Assembly: GCA_006384855.1 (NCBI GenBank)
Contig: VCJN01001278.1
Location: 20,300-84,299, forward strand
Origin: Tetraselmis striata
Taxonomy: Eukaryota; Chlorophyta; Chlorodendrophyceae; Chlorodendrales; Chlorodendraceae
DNA: 64,000 bases
Direction: 5' to 3'
Shown in pieces: positions 22,330 through 33,899 of the stretch. Each line of letters starts with the position of its first letter. Positions within the stretch are counted from its first letter, which is position 1. Under the pieces are notes generated by a model that searched no databases, was not told the DNA's origin, and saw only the letters and a program-made list of their open reading frames with translations. The translations under genes were made by a program, and so were the position numbers.

Positions 22330-23480
22330 TTATTGAACGTTAGTGGGGTAACCCCGCTTAAAACATCATTGGCAATCTTGTCTCCAAACTGGAGTCCGAT
22401 GGTGCCCCAGCTACCGTCATTGTTCCCTACTGGCCTGACAAAGCTTGGTACCCGCTCCTCTTGAGAGATGTGCTCCGACATGCGCTCGTGGAAGCCGCGC
22501 CACGACCTCTGCATTCCTTGCCGTACTTGCGACTGCCTCCGCCCCGTTGGCGTACCCCGCTGGCATGTCTTCGCCTTCAACATCCCCGCCCGTGACCACC
22601 GCCCGTGGTCTACTGCACCCGGCATTCTCTAGTCGGCAAACGACGTTCCTTGTGAAATGTTCTAAACTTGTTCAGATGGTTTATCTCAATGATTGTACGG
22701 GATAGCCCTAGCGTGGCGCCCGTATATCACGCGTATGCGCGCGCATGTTTACGGGGGGCGGCAAGGCCCACGACCTGCCTCCACGACGGCCGATCGCTCT
22801 ACTCTCCTTCGTTGGGGCACGCTCTATCGAGCGCACCACAGACCGCCCATCCCCCTCTATGTGGCATTGTTTGCTTGCAAATTCCTGATTATCACAGCAT
22901 GTACCCAGATGTGGCATTCTTCGGCAAACTAGACGTTCGTTTTGAAATAGATGGGATTTGATGCGTTGCTCTGACTAACTGTGCCTTAAGGTTTTATTGA
23001 AGTGACGTTGCAGGAGGACCGCTGGCCCGGAGATGAGATGTAGATTACATTTGTGATTACATATAGAGGCAGCGGTAAGGCTCTTCGGATTTAAACTTCC
23101 TACTTTAGCTGTCTCCCCCCCCCCCCCCCCTTTCCCCCGCCCCTCTGATTTTGCGGCTTTATGCGCACTTTGTTTGTCACAGAAGTCCAATACTGTGTTA
23201 AGTACTGGCATGAGACATTTAAGTAGTTAATGCCTCGGTTAATGCCTCCTGCGCATTGCTGCCAGTGCTGTGTCGTTGAGTGCAACCAAACATGTAAACC
23301 ACAATTATTTACAAGTTGACGTGGCTGATGTGGCCCCTGAGCCTCCCGGCCTTTCGGCCAACCGTGTTGCTCGCCGCTCGGTGTCACTGCTCGCTGTCAC
23401 TCTTATGCTCGCTATCGTTGCTCTCTCGTTGTCACACTCTCATTCGTTGTTGCTGTCACTCTGCCCCATGTCTAGCAACT
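22330..23480. other. No supported gene; one poly-C run
   Basis: Frames on either strand are short and lack motifs. A 16-base C run lies at 23115-23130. Confidence 0.45.
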
Positions 23481-23499
23481 CCTGCTCCTGCTCCTGCTC

Positions 23500-24807
23500 T
23501 TGCTAAAGGCTACGGCCGCTGCGGCACGGGCTCGGGCGTTCTTGAAAGCATCCGACTTGACCCGTTTTGTAGATCAGCCAAGCACTCGGGCGCGCCCTAA
23601 CAGCACGTCGATGTCGGGGACTGTGCGGTGGTTAGATCGACTAGCTAGGGCAAACGTAGGGCTAGCTGAGGGGTGCATCTTCCACTTGTGGAGGTCACTA
23701 GCCGCGCACGATGCCGCTAAACTAGTAAAGGCATCGGTTTGTGCGTGTTACGAATCGTCGGCAGCGTTAGCCGTACAAAACATGGGGTATATATGTCCAT
23801 GCGTCTTGTGCGTCAAATTCGTTGCCACAGTACGGTGCGGGTGTCTCCGCGGGGGTAATGTCCGGGCTGCACATTATGATGCAATAACGCACCCGAGTAT
23901 TTCCCACTACCGCCCGCCGATTGGCCTTGATGCCTGAGCGGTTCCTTGAACACTGCCATGCATGTAGCAGAAGTGAATATGAGACTATCGGATATGTTGG
24001 TGGAGTGCCCGCGGTAGTGGGGGTATCACCGTCGTATAGTTTGAAATGGCTATTTCCGGAGTTAAGGGATATTATTAGTAGTCAGGTTATTGCGTCAGCA
24101 ACATCTGAGGACAGTTGCCTTTGTTTTGGGCGGGCGGGTCCATCCCTCCCTTCACAGTGCCCTGTATTTTACTCGGAATGGGAATTTTTTCTTGTTAATA
24201 TGGCGTCGGCTCCTCCCTCCGCACATTGCCTTTTTGGTTGCACATGTATCGCACTCGTTCCCCAAATGCTTTGCTCCGCGGGATGGGGCTTGTCCCAACT
24301 CGCATTACTCGAATGGGCCAACGCCCAAACGGATATTTTGATGGCAGTGTTTTACACAGGTATCCAAAATTATTGGAAATTCCGTGAGTAGCCTTCCATT
24401 AGTCTTGAAAAATGCTTCGGCAATTTGCTTGTTGACTATAACGGAGCGTCGCCTACACATGGCTTTCCGAAACTCGATCGCCGCCTGAACGGCCGTTGTA
24501 GAGACGCTGCAAGGGTTTCACTGTTAACAATTCTGTCCCGGGGGCGAAAAAACTTCTGGTCCATATGCATTCGGTCAGGCAGTTCGCCTCCACCTCCTCG
24601 TCATGACGTTGCTACAGCTCCCGCCGCTCCTGAGTCAACTCGATCTCCATCGGCTTCTCCTGGTCGCTCGATGTCGATCACCTCCTCCGCGGAGGACTTG
24701 TGGCAACGAGGGGCGCCGAGATGGCTCCGCCTCGTTTTCGCTGCTTTCCGTCATCACGGGGCAGGGAGGGTGCTTGGGGCTGTTGGGCGGTGGATACGGT
24801 GGGAGTG
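23500..24807 (+). CDS. Unrecognised ORF cluster, possibly one decayed gene
   Basis: Three consecutive plus-strand open frames have a protein-like composition. About 23500-23937 reads ARAFLKASDLTRFVDQPS, GTVRWLDRLARANVGL and AAHDAAKLVKASVCACYESS. ATG 23930 to TAG 24391 (about 153 codons) reads CHACSRSEYETIGYVGGV and WLFPELRDIISSQV. From about 24425 a Ser/Pro-rich frame reads APAAPESTRSPSASPGRSMS and ends near 24807. None matches a family I know. They may be exons or a frame-broken transposon protein. Confidence 0.3.
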
Positions 24808-24962
24808 ACGGCGGTTGCTGCGGGCCTCTGGGGTTATGATTATAGCGTGCGTGGCAACGCGCAAGGGCGCGCGTGGTCGCGCGCTTTCTCATCTGGGTTG
24901 TGAGCTCGGGCTTTATGTGCTGTTTCGTTTCCCGAAAAATAAAGTTCCCTGAAATGAAAAGT

Positions 24963-24982
24963 CCCCCCCCCCCCCCCCCCCC
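24963..24982. repeat. Poly-C run, 20 bases
   Basis: It is embedded in a short sequence (about 24.92-25.08 kb) with GGGAAATCGT and GAAATTAAAT...GAGCCTA that recurs at 38.60-38.70 kb and, in part, at 58.66-58.74 kb. Neither of those copies has the run. Confidence 0.85.
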
Positions 24983-25129
24983 GGCCCCCCGCCCCCCCCT
25001 GCCGGATTTATTATCGGGAAATCGTCAAATCGGCAGGTAAACCAGGAAATTAAATCGGAAGAGCCTAACGGGCACCCTTGCCTACCGACCTTCAATACAT
25101 ACCGGTTGCACACAGCCTACGTATCCCTA

Positions 25130-25850
25130 CCTATGTACTGAAAGTGTTGTCGCAGTGTATGTGCCGCCCATTTGCGGGGTCATGGCTGAGAAGAACTACT
25201 GCTCATGCGTCTTAAAACCATTTTACCTTTTTGAGAGACCGCCCCGCCACCGTACCAAGCTGGCTGGCGGAAGCGCCAGCGATAGAAGGGCCGGAGACTA
25301 TCACAATTTCGAAACCAATGACGTCCTCATCGCCAGCCAACAAGCTGGAGGCGCAGGCGACCGGCAAGGTAACCGCGCCAGAATCGATACCCCTTTCGCT
25401 AAACGCGCCGCCGCGCTGGGCCTTATTTGGCCCTCCTGCTTTCCGCGGTGCACCCTTGCTCCCACAGGCCCCCCCCCCCCCCCCCCGCCCCCCCCGCACT
25501 CCCCCTCCCTGCCCCCTCCCATCCCCTTGCGCCATATGCGATCAGAGGTCAGGCAATTTTGCACACTTAAGTGTTCCACCACTTATTTTCCGTTGGTCGC
25601 CGTCCACGGAATCACGGGTCGCATCTCGCCGTCAATAATTTCTGGAAACTTCGAACGGCTCGGAAGGCGGAGTGGTGATTTAAAGTAACACCCTACACCC
25701 AAACTCCTTCGTCGGCAAGCGCGTGCCCCAATCCTTCCGTCAGGCGAGCAACCACTGGTTTCGATGGCGGGGAGGTCGACCTGGTGTAACGCCAGGCAGC
25801 GACGATGGCGTGGCCAATTCGTCGTGGCACGATGCGCGTACACGTGTGCG
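25130..25850. other. No clear gene; proline-rich open frames and poly-C
   Basis: A plus-strand frame from about 25231 reads LAEAPAIEGPETITISKPMT and then a Pro run from an 18-base C run (25469-25486). No start codon or splice context makes it convincing. The right part is likely upstream sequence of the co-chaperone gene. Confidence 0.35.
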
Positions 25851-25996
25851 AAATTGTAAATTTGTGCCGTATGCCTGACACCGCCGGGTTTTCATGTTTG
25901 AACCCTGACACCTCCTGCCTGCATAAGCCCGCAGGGTGACCTGTCCTACAGCAGCTGGGCCTCACACACCAGCACCTCCAAGGCGCCAGTGGCCAA

Positions 25997-26130
25997 GGTA
26001 AGCATCGCCCTTCCCAACCACCCGTTGTCCACCCTTGTCCCCACCCAATCATCTCTCGACGCCGCTGCCATGCTCACGCTCCCTGGTGTTCCGTGCCGCC
26101 GCCGCTGCTACTGCTGCTGCTGCTGCTCAG
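25997..26130 (+). other. Probable 5'-UTR intron of the AHA1-like gene
   Basis: GTAAGC at 25997 and CTGCTGCTCAG ending at 26130 form a good donor and acceptor. No ATG in frame precedes the acceptor, so the intron would lie in the 5' leader. Confidence 0.5.
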
Positions 26131-26166
26131 AAACTGAGTGAAGAGGAGGCCAGCCAGACGCAGGCA

Positions 26167-27672
26167 ATGCACAAATCCGCCAGTGGCTCCGGTTCGCTCT
26201 GGAACGCGGTGCGTATCAAAGCCTCCTCACCCCACGGTGGTATAGATAACGGGATGACAAGCCGGCTGAGGAGGCCAGGCTGCTGTGCCCCGCCTGCCCT
26301 CAGGCCCAGACCTTTGAAGAGCGGGATGCCACCAAGTGGGCCAAGGAGGCGATCCCGGAGTACCTGTGCAGCGTGCACTGCGAGGTCAGCGGGGGCGATG
26401 TGGTGGCGGAGATCACGGAGGTGACGTCTGCGGACGGCGACGCAAGCATCTGCGTCGTTCGCGGCAAGAAGAGGTGCGGTGGCGTGCTCAGCGTAACTTT
26501 GCCAACGTGGTGGTAGTGATGGTATGCTGGGGGTGGGGGGGGTGGGGGGGGAGGGTGGGGGGGCTCTGCCCCTGCTGGACTCACATAAGCCCTCACATCC
26601 TCAGGGCTGGCTTTGATTTCAAGGTGAAGCTGAAATGGAGCGCCGCGGTGAAGGTTAGCGGCACGGAAGAGGCTGTGAAGGTACGGTGGCCCTCTGCCCG
26701 CATTCGATTTGTCACCGACGGGTGTTGCTGGTGCTTCCCCACTGCAAAATGCTGCAGTGCTGTGTGTAGGTACCAGCCGTAAGAGTAACCATACAACCGC
26801 GGCACCATCTTCATTTCAAGGTGGACGGTGCATGAGGTGACCTAAACTAACATTGCATGCTGGGGTTTGTTATTTATTGATAGTAGTATCGCCAACACTC
26901 TGTCAGGGCTTCGAAAACATGTGTCGAAAGTATTTCATAAATACCGCTATAAACGAGCCTTGTTGGGAAGTGACGCGAATATTCGATACCAATACTTGGT
27001 TGGGGTTGATATCGATGGCATGTAGTTTTAGATACACTGCTGAGAACGCCCCAGATTCCCTCAAATCTGACAATCAGACGAAAGGTGCGGACAGCAAGCG
27101 GACATTTACCGCCGCAATGCCATGCTAGCATGCACCGCTGCATGGGTGATGTCAGTTCTGCACCTCTGCGGAGAGTAAGAACACGGTATCACGGGCATCC
27201 ATATAGATAGTATCACAAATAGACATCACGGAGGATACTGCAACCCAAGAGCCTGATTACATGTGATCTGATTGCGGGGCCGCCTAGTCAATGGTATGGA
27301 AGATTGTGCTGAGTGTCGTCTGATGCGAAAATGGTAACCCGCGTGTGTTGTTCAGGTGACTGGCAGCCTGCGAGTTCCGAACTTTGCTGCTGACGAGCTG
27401 GGCGACCTGGAGCTTGACGAAATCAAGCTCGACGGCAAGGAGGTGCGACTCTGCCGGAGGCGCTCCCCTTTGCCCCTCTTGGGGAGGCTGCCCTTGGCTG
27501 CTGCGTCTGTTGCTTGTCTGGCGATTGCCTTGGTGGCTGATTACGGCGCGGGTCATGGCAGGAGGATGGCGGCAAGGCCGCGCGCGCCGCGGCCAAGGAG
27601 GCCGTCACGCACATGCTGCCGCACATTGAGGCCGCGTGTGATTGCTTCTACAAGGCGATGCAGGACAAGTGA
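26167..27672 (+). CDS. AHA1/Hch1-like Hsp90 co-chaperone, N-terminal-domain-only, 161 aa
   Basis: Five exons join in phase: 26167-26208, 26304-26473, 26605-26680, 27356-27442 and 27562-27672 (TGA). The product has the AHA1 N-terminal fold signatures in order: GSLWNA, FEERDATKWAKEAIPEYL, AEITEVTSADGDASICVV with RGKKR (equivalent to the conserved RKxK loop), FDFKVKLKWSAAVKVSGTEE, VTGSLRVPNFAADELGDLEL and a C-terminal helix. This domain binds the Hsp90 middle domain and stimulates its ATPase in the cytosol. The C-terminal Bet v1-like domain of full AHA1 is absent, as in yeast Hch1 (about 150 aa). Donors are GTGCGT, GTGCGG, GTACGG, GTGCGA. A G-rich tract fills intron 2. The first in-frame ATG after the leader intron is 26167. 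Confidence 0.88.
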
Positions 27673-28018
27673 CGGGCAGAGGCCGTGGCGCCACACCCAG
27701 GCGCGGGGTGCAGGGCCGCTTCATGGTAGGGGAAACCAGACCAGCAGAGCTGCGGCCCTTTGCCCTCATCTTCGGGCAGCGGTTCGCCTGCGTGGGGACC
27801 AGGTGCTCCCCGTGACCCCCGAGACTAGCATAGCTTCAACAAATAGCAGAATGAGCTAGCGCCTGGATGCGCAAGTCATCATTGATCCTTCGCCAATTAA
27901 ATGTGAGCATGCAGCCATGACCATCTGCAGTCGCACAATGCTGCGCCTCCAATTTAGTGACTGGATGTGAGCAAAATCCCAAATTGTCCCTAGGGCCTGG
28001 ATTTCTGGGTAGCTGGCC

Positions 28019-28037
28019 GGGGGGGGGGGGGGGGGGG
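28019..28037. repeat. Poly-G run, 19 bases
   Basis: It falls in the likely 3' UTR of the AHA1-like gene. Confidence 0.9.
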
Positions 28038-28110
28038 ATATGGTCTCGATAAAGGGATGGTCATTCCAGCACAAGGAAACAGTTGAATAGTAAGAGCCTT
28101 TGGTGCGCAT

Positions 28111-28115
28111 TGTAA
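28111..28115 (+). terminator. TGTAA poly(A) signal of the AHA1-like gene
   Basis: TGTAA, the usual green-algal polyadenylation signal, lies about 440 bp after the stop codon. The 3' leader includes a 19-base G run (28019-28037). Confidence 0.5.
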
Positions 28116-28119
28116 TGTA

Positions 28120-29330
28120 CCACCAATAAACTCTTAGCTACTTGCGACATAATCCTTACTATACATAGGTGCAGTATCAGTGTAGATCATGGCGGTGCCA
28201 CAGCAAAAAAACACAGCGCAGGGATATCAGCGCACCCTGCCTGGTCCATGGATTAATACTGGAGGTAAAAATAAACGACATGATCTCGGGCATACACAAA
28301 AATTTCATGTACACATGAAATTTGAGATCGCATGCAGGCCGATATCGAGACCTTTAGTCCAGGGTCATGTGGTATTGTGGCGCAGCACCCACTACGGAAC
28401 GTAAAAATCTGTTAAAAAATTAAGATTGAAACATTGTCGACAAAAACGAAAATGGTTTATGTTTCTGGTCTGGACACCTGTATGAGCAGGCATGCAGATG
28501 GGAGTATGCAATTTATGGCTTTTCAAGCGCACTGTGAATAGAACACGACACCCATCGGATCCAAACACACATTCTGACGTCCACACGCACGAAGCCACCC
28601 ATCGCACAGCAGTACTGGCGGCAGACAGCGCTGGGTGCACAGCTCTACTGGTGCCGATGAAGGCCGCAGTTTGAGAGCTTACGCCAAAAGTCGACTAGGG
28701 TGCCCGCGCAGAAGAGTAGCATTGGAAAAAATGCCCAACCCGCCGCAAGTCAAATACCGGCGAAGCTGTAACAGGACAGACATAGAACCTTTTAAATATC
28801 TAAAAGAAGCATACATATGATAAATCCTGGAATCCATGGACCTTACTGATACATTACGGCACTCAAGGGTGCAACGGCACCCGCAAGCCGCAGTGCGATT
28901 GTGCAGTCATTCCGCATCCACATGCTACGGGAGCGACATCAGAGCAATGGCAGGATGAACTGATAAGAGCTGGAGCACCTGATAGGGCCGGAGCAACTAA
29001 TAGATATCAGAGAAAGAGCCGCATCTGAAGCTTTCTGTAGCAGAGTGGGCACAGCTTTACTCGCACCACTGTGCCACGGAACATACCCAGTGCATGACCA
29101 GCAGAACAAGGGGAAGCTTGCAGAGCACGTAATTTGTCAATCAGACTGTGCCACCTGCCGATGCATACTTCACTGATCATTTTGGGAATGTACTTTATTT
29201 CAAACTCTATAGTCGAATGGTGTGATTATATGAGCCCAATAACATGCCTATAACCACGCTGCAAGGCACCATTCTACCATACTAGACTGCCACCTCTATC
29301 AGTATTGCTCAGCGGCAGAAGCCGCTGGCA
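28120..29330. other. Intergenic, nothing recognised
   Basis: AT-richer sequence between the 3' ends of two convergent genes. No repeats or long frames stand out. Confidence 0.5.
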
Positions 29331-29332
29331 GT

Positions 29333-30382
29333 CTAGCCAAACATGAAATCAGGAGTGCCAAACATAGCGTCCTGGTTCACGCCAGCTTGCCCCGTCTGCA
29401 CAAACTTGTTTCCAGCGCCTGCAATAACGTTGTCGAGGGCAATCGCAACGGTGCCGCCGCGGTCTCCGGTGTCAATACGGCTGTCAGAGTTTATGTTGTT
29501 GTCGCTACCGGCCACAGTGTACTCGTGCGCATAGTTCACGTTGATGGGCATCCTGTCGTACGTCTCCATAGAGTTGCCCGGCGCTGCGTTGACGTAGTAG
29601 TAGAGGCGGGCCTCGGCACCGCCCTCGACGTAGAAAGTCCACGAATAGCGGCCGTTGGTATTATACAACCATTCGCCGCAGGCGGTGCGCATGGGCACGT
29701 CCTTGTCGACGGTGAGTGAGGCCTCAATGCCGGATCCCGTGACGGAGGCCTTGCTCTCACCTCTCGGGCGGCCGGGGATTCGCGCCACGAAGACGGGCTT
29801 GACCTGGTAGTCGGTGCCCACGAACACCTCGATCGTTCTCAAGTCCTTTTCGAGCCGGGTTCGGGACTCCTCTAGCTCGTCCTCGGAGTCCTCGGACTCG
29901 TCGCTGTCCTTGTCGTCGCTGTCGTCCTTGTCGCTGTCATCCTTGTCGTCGCTGTCATCCTTGTCGTCGCTGTCATCCTTGTCGCTGTCGTCATCATTGT
30001 CATCGTCGTCTTTCTTAAGCAGAGCGCGGCGACGTTCCGACGAGCCGTCGTCCTTGGTGGTGTCCTTGATTGGGTCCTCCGTGAGCTGGAACGTTGGGTA
30101 TGCGTACTTGTGCTCGATGTCGCAGCGCGGATTGTTGGGGTCGATAGTGATAGGGTTAATCGGCTCGGCACCAACGTCCTCCTCATTCATAAGCTCAGGG
30201 GCATCCAGGCTGACGCCAATGTTCTGCGACACGTCGTTATTGCGGCCCTTGGCGAAGGTGTTGACAAGGTCGATCTTGTACCGCCGGCTGTCCTGCAGCG
30301 TACGCGCGGCGGACGGTGCGACAGAAGCCAGCAGGAGAAACGCCAGAGCGACGAGCGCCCCCGAGGGCATCCGGCGCGCCAT
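29333..30382 (-). CDS. Secreted protein with an acidic Asp/Ser/Lys tract, 349 aa
   Basis: The single uninterrupted frame starts at ATG 30382-30380. An upstream in-frame ATG at 30469 would bury the signal peptide, so the shorter form is preferred. Residues 1-26 (ending LLLASVAPSAA) form a clear signal peptide. A charged segment follows, then about 50 residues (123-173) of almost pure D/S/K/E built from a DDSDDKD-type unit, encoded by an imperfect 21-bp repeat. The C-terminal 170 residues are beta-rich and Gly/Asn-rich (YSWTFYVEGGAEARLYYYV). Secretion and calcium or matrix binding are plausible inferences; I do not recognise the family. It is one of the few intact long frames here, and its TAG stop lies 8 bp before the window's AT-richer intergenic stretch. 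Confidence 0.75.
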   Translation of the reverse strand: MARRMPSGALVALAFLLLASVAPSAARTLQDSRRYKIDLVNTFAKGRNNDVSQNIGVSLDAPELMNEEDVGAEPINPITIDPNNPRCDIEHKYAYPTFQLTEDPIKDTTKDDGSSERRRALLKKDDDDNDDDSDKDDSDDKDDSDDKDDSDKDDSDDKDSDESEDSEDELEESRTRLEKDLRTIEVFVGTDYQVKPVFVARIPGRPRGESKASVTGSGIEASLTVDKDVPMRTACGEWLYNTNGRYSWTFYVEGGAEARLYYYVNAAPGNSMETYDRMPINVNYAHEYTVAGSDNNINSDSRIDTGDRGGTVAIALDNVIAGAGNKFVQTGQAGVNQDAMFGTPDFMFG

Positions 30383-30399
30383 GATGCGTTGCTGAAAGT

Positions 30400-31535
30400 G
30401 TGTGCAGGGGCTAGGGGCTAGGGGCTGGAGGCGGGCGGAGGCCTGCCGATCAACTGCTGCCCCTGGCAAAGTGCGAAGCGCCGTCCGCGCCGCCGCAGAT
30501 CAAGTCAAACGACAGGGCGTCGTGTGGCGGGAACGGCGGGGGTGAGACTTCGCTGCTAGCCCAGCGGCGCGACCAGGGGCTGAGCTCCGTGTACGGCACT
30601 GTACTGCTAGCTACTTTCCCTTCCGGAGTGTGTGCACCTTGGCGGTCGCTGAGGCAGTCGGTCGTCTGGTGCTCTGCTGTGCTGACTGCTGTGTGGGCTG
30701 TAGTCGCAGCTTGCGGTGGCACAACCGCGCTTGCGGGCGCGTTCTGAAACGGCGGCGGAAGCTCTCTTTTCGGCCCCCGGGACAGGACTGGCACCAGCAA
30801 TGAAACCCTTGCAGCAGCGGCGGCAGCTCTGCCTGATCGAGTGATGCCAATCCTTAATACACTCACATCGCGACTATTAGTAAATCCTTTGAAGTGCAGC
30901 GTATCATCAGCAGCCATACATAATCCATATTTCATCAGCAATAATGTTTTAAGATAGCGACTACAGCAGCGACGACAAGTCGTAGTCGCTACGGGCATTT
31001 AATATTGGGCGGGCAAGTACGCCTCACGAGGTTTATTATTGGTACCCGTACCCGGTACATGTACGCGAGAAGATGCAAGGATTATTATATACATATCAGC
31101 AGCTGATCGGGTGACGTTAAATCCTCGTCGTCAAGCGGCGCGACTGTTCGCGGAGCGCATAAAATCAAATGCGCCGCATCGCGTCGTCATCTCGCATGTT
31201 CAGCGCTGTTCATCGTCGCGCCCTCGTCTCGGTAGTATCGTGTCAGCAGTGCCAGTTAATGTTATTAATCCTTAATGTCCTCCGTTGGAGTAAAGTCCCA
31301 CAGCACTGCTAACTGCTCTTCATAGGGGGGCGGGTGCCACACTGCCCAGAAAGCCTGAATGAGGCACTCCCCCCAGGTTGTCTGGGCCCCTCTAGGGCCG
31401 TCGCACCTGCTGGGAGGATCTGTGTGGATTAAGGCTCCGCAAAAAAAAGTATATGATAAAAGATCAGAGCTTTGTGCACCAGACATATCGTTAATTATTA
31501 TCGCACCACGAATTAATCTTTTTGGCCATGAATTA
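30400..31535. other. Upstream region of the secreted protein gene; no other gene seen
   Basis: The reverse-strand open frame at 30450-30998 continues upstream in another frame but shows only Ala/Pro/Ser-rich composition, typical of a GC-rich leader. Nothing else is supported. Confidence 0.45.
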
Positions 31536-31540
31536 ATCTT

Positions 31541-31765
31541 TACTGGTGCATTGGTACCGGTATCTAGGTGGTGGGATTTGCTGATGCACCGATTTTTAGG
31601 TGGTGGGATTCATTCGTGCACCGATATCCAAGTATTGGGATTTATTGGTGCACCGAAATTTAGGTGGTGGGATTTACTGGTGAACCGATGTTTAGGTGCC
31701 GGAATTTACTGGTGTACCGATATTTAGGCGGTGCCGGAATCTACTGGTGCACCGATACCTAACCC
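31541..31765. repeat. Minisatellite, unit about 36 bp, six copies
   Basis: Imperfect units follow the pattern GATTTACTGGTGCACCGATA then TTTAGGTGGTGG. Units diverge gradually from left to right. Confidence 0.85.
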
Positions 31766-31769
31766 TCGA

Positions 31770-32770
31770 TTTAATTTTAATTGACGCGCCAATATTTAGC
31801 CGCATGATCGAATCGACGACTGGTGCACCTATTATTAACCGAGAATCACCCACCGTGGGATACATGTTGCATCGACGGTTAATAGGGTCGTGACAATGAG
31901 ACACCACAACAATCTCACGGTCGCCATAGAACAAATGTGAATCTTGGCTTCCCGATTTAATCGACGGCATTACAATAGCCGAATTAAGGATCGGACGGTA
32001 TAGATATAACAATGACGGGATCATGGCGTTCTCACCCCATGATGAGGATGGGCGGTGGGAGACAGCGCGGCGGGGTGGGTGCGTGGGTGCGCAACACTCG
32101 GGGGACGGCTGGAACCCAAGGCGCGGCCGCGGAGGATATAAACATGCTGGGTTTCTTCGAAGTGCTAGGCGGCGGCGACAAACAAACCCGGCGGGTTTGT
32201 ATTCTCCGTGGCCGGGAGTTTCCAGTACCTCGCTCGTACCAATACTGCACACGGCAATAGCGGCCGCCAATTGGAATATGTGTGAACTAACTCATCGTCC
32301 GTGTAGACTTGGTTGGTACCGAAACTATTTCAAACGATATGGGCAAAAATTGCGGCCGCCCGCGGGCACCGCTTCCTCATGCACGGGATCCCACATACAT
32401 TGGATCCCGAAGGCAGCCCATCTGGACCCAAGGGCACACCCATTAGTTTCGCCGACATGTGTAAGTGTCGCAAGGAGTGCAAAAGTCGAGAAGATCCTTG
32501 GCCAAATAACACGCAAGGGAGCGTGGAGCATTACATCGTGCGCTGACATAAATCGGCTCAACCGCGGAGGTGATGGTGAGTGGAAGTGCTCGGAGCGTCT
32601 TGCAGTGGGAGCAACGAGCCGGACTCGAGCTGCGGGCAGTGTGGGCAAGTAGAGAGTGAAAGCAGAGCGCCCGGCGGGCCGGGAGACAGGCGTGCACTTG
32701 CAAAGGCGCGCGCGACATGTGCCCGGCCGGTGCTAGGGTATCGGCCGGAGCTAATGTATCGGGCAGATTC
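31770..32770. other. No supported gene
   Basis: Several overlapping open frames of 70-210 codons on both strands around 32.0-32.6 kb contradict one another and carry no motif. Confidence 0.4.
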
Positions 32771-32779
32771 CAAATGAGA

Positions 32780-33660
32780 TGGCCTCGGCGAGAAGGCAGA
32801 TACTACGGAGCCCACATGTCACCTGGAGGAGGACGACAACAAGACCAAGATTGAGGAGTTTCTCGAGGCTAGATAGGCCCTCAACTTCGCTCGCCCCAGT
32901 AACAAGCAGCCGAGCACCTGGGGTGGTCAGGGACGAGCCTCATATACTTGGAGCCTCCCGCAGGAGGTCAATGCCAGTGACGAAGCGGTTGTAACACCCA
33001 TGATGTGGTGATTGTCGGCGACACACAGAACCCCACGCCCGCCGCTGGTGAAATGCGCCGCGCTCCGCCCCCTCCACTGACACCCCCCCGCCTTTGCCGC
33101 CCTTCTGCCTTTCCTAGGAACGATTTGCTTGCCATGTGCAGAGCGTACGCCTTTTCATGTAGTGCGAGTACAGCCCCGCGTGGATATCCTTCTCATGACA
33201 AAGGAAACAGTATGTTGCGCAATGCCTCCATGTTCCCCAATTTCATCGAAACCGATAAGGACATATTATGCACACACATTTCCGCTACCACTTCTTATAT
33301 TGCAGGATGCGATTAAGGACTTGCAGAAGGAAGGACTATATGTCTCCTTATTAGCTGCGGACATCCGGGGTGAAACGGCATTATTTTCCATAATTGCCAT
33401 CATGGCCGATTGGATTACTTACACATGACTTTGAATGGACTACCCCTACGTTGGACTCCCCTTCCCGTCGACCCCACCCACTGGTGCGACCAAACAACGT
33501 CTCTGCGACGTACATGCTACCAAAACCGGTATAGATCCGGAAAGGCTTTCGCAATACCGTTTAGGAAGTCTGGGATGATGCGGGACGCTACAATGATGGC
33601 GTTAACTGCCGCCGAGAGCGAGAACATGTCATCGCCCGCGGCCCGCCGAAAGCTCTAAAA
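32780..33660 (+). pseudogene. Unrecognised multi-exon gene fragment, decayed
   Basis: One plus frame reads GEKADTTEPTCHLEEDD, KTKIEEFLEAR, then TAG 32874-32876, then ALNFARPSNKQPSTWGGQ and LPQEVNASDEAVVTP to about 32.99 kb. After an ATTGCAG acceptor at about 33306 comes DAIKDLQKEGLYVSLLAAD. A last segment ends AIPFRKSGMMRDATMMALTA and AARRKL at TAA 33656-33658. The acidic-charged composition suggests a real protein once, probably from a transposon. The function is unknown. Confidence 0.35.
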
Positions 33661-33899
33661 CTAGGCTCCCGGACCACCCCGTAATTATCATGTATTACAC
33701 TGTATTAATCCCGTAATCCTACCGACATAATGACACTCGTATGTAGTCATTCCGTGACATACTCGTAATAAACTGCATCATGCACATATCACACGTCATC
33801 GCGACGATATGTCCGCAGCGGTATATTTTTGCATCTAGCTCTAGAAGCCCGGCAATCTCGCTGCTCTTGCATAATCCGCGATAGCGCGCGGCAGTGGCC

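Noticed and set aside
30450-30998. A 182-codon reverse-strand frame upstream of the secreted protein gene
   Set aside because: It overlaps the likely promoter and leader of that gene, ends inside it, and is Ala/Pro/Ser-rich without a motif.
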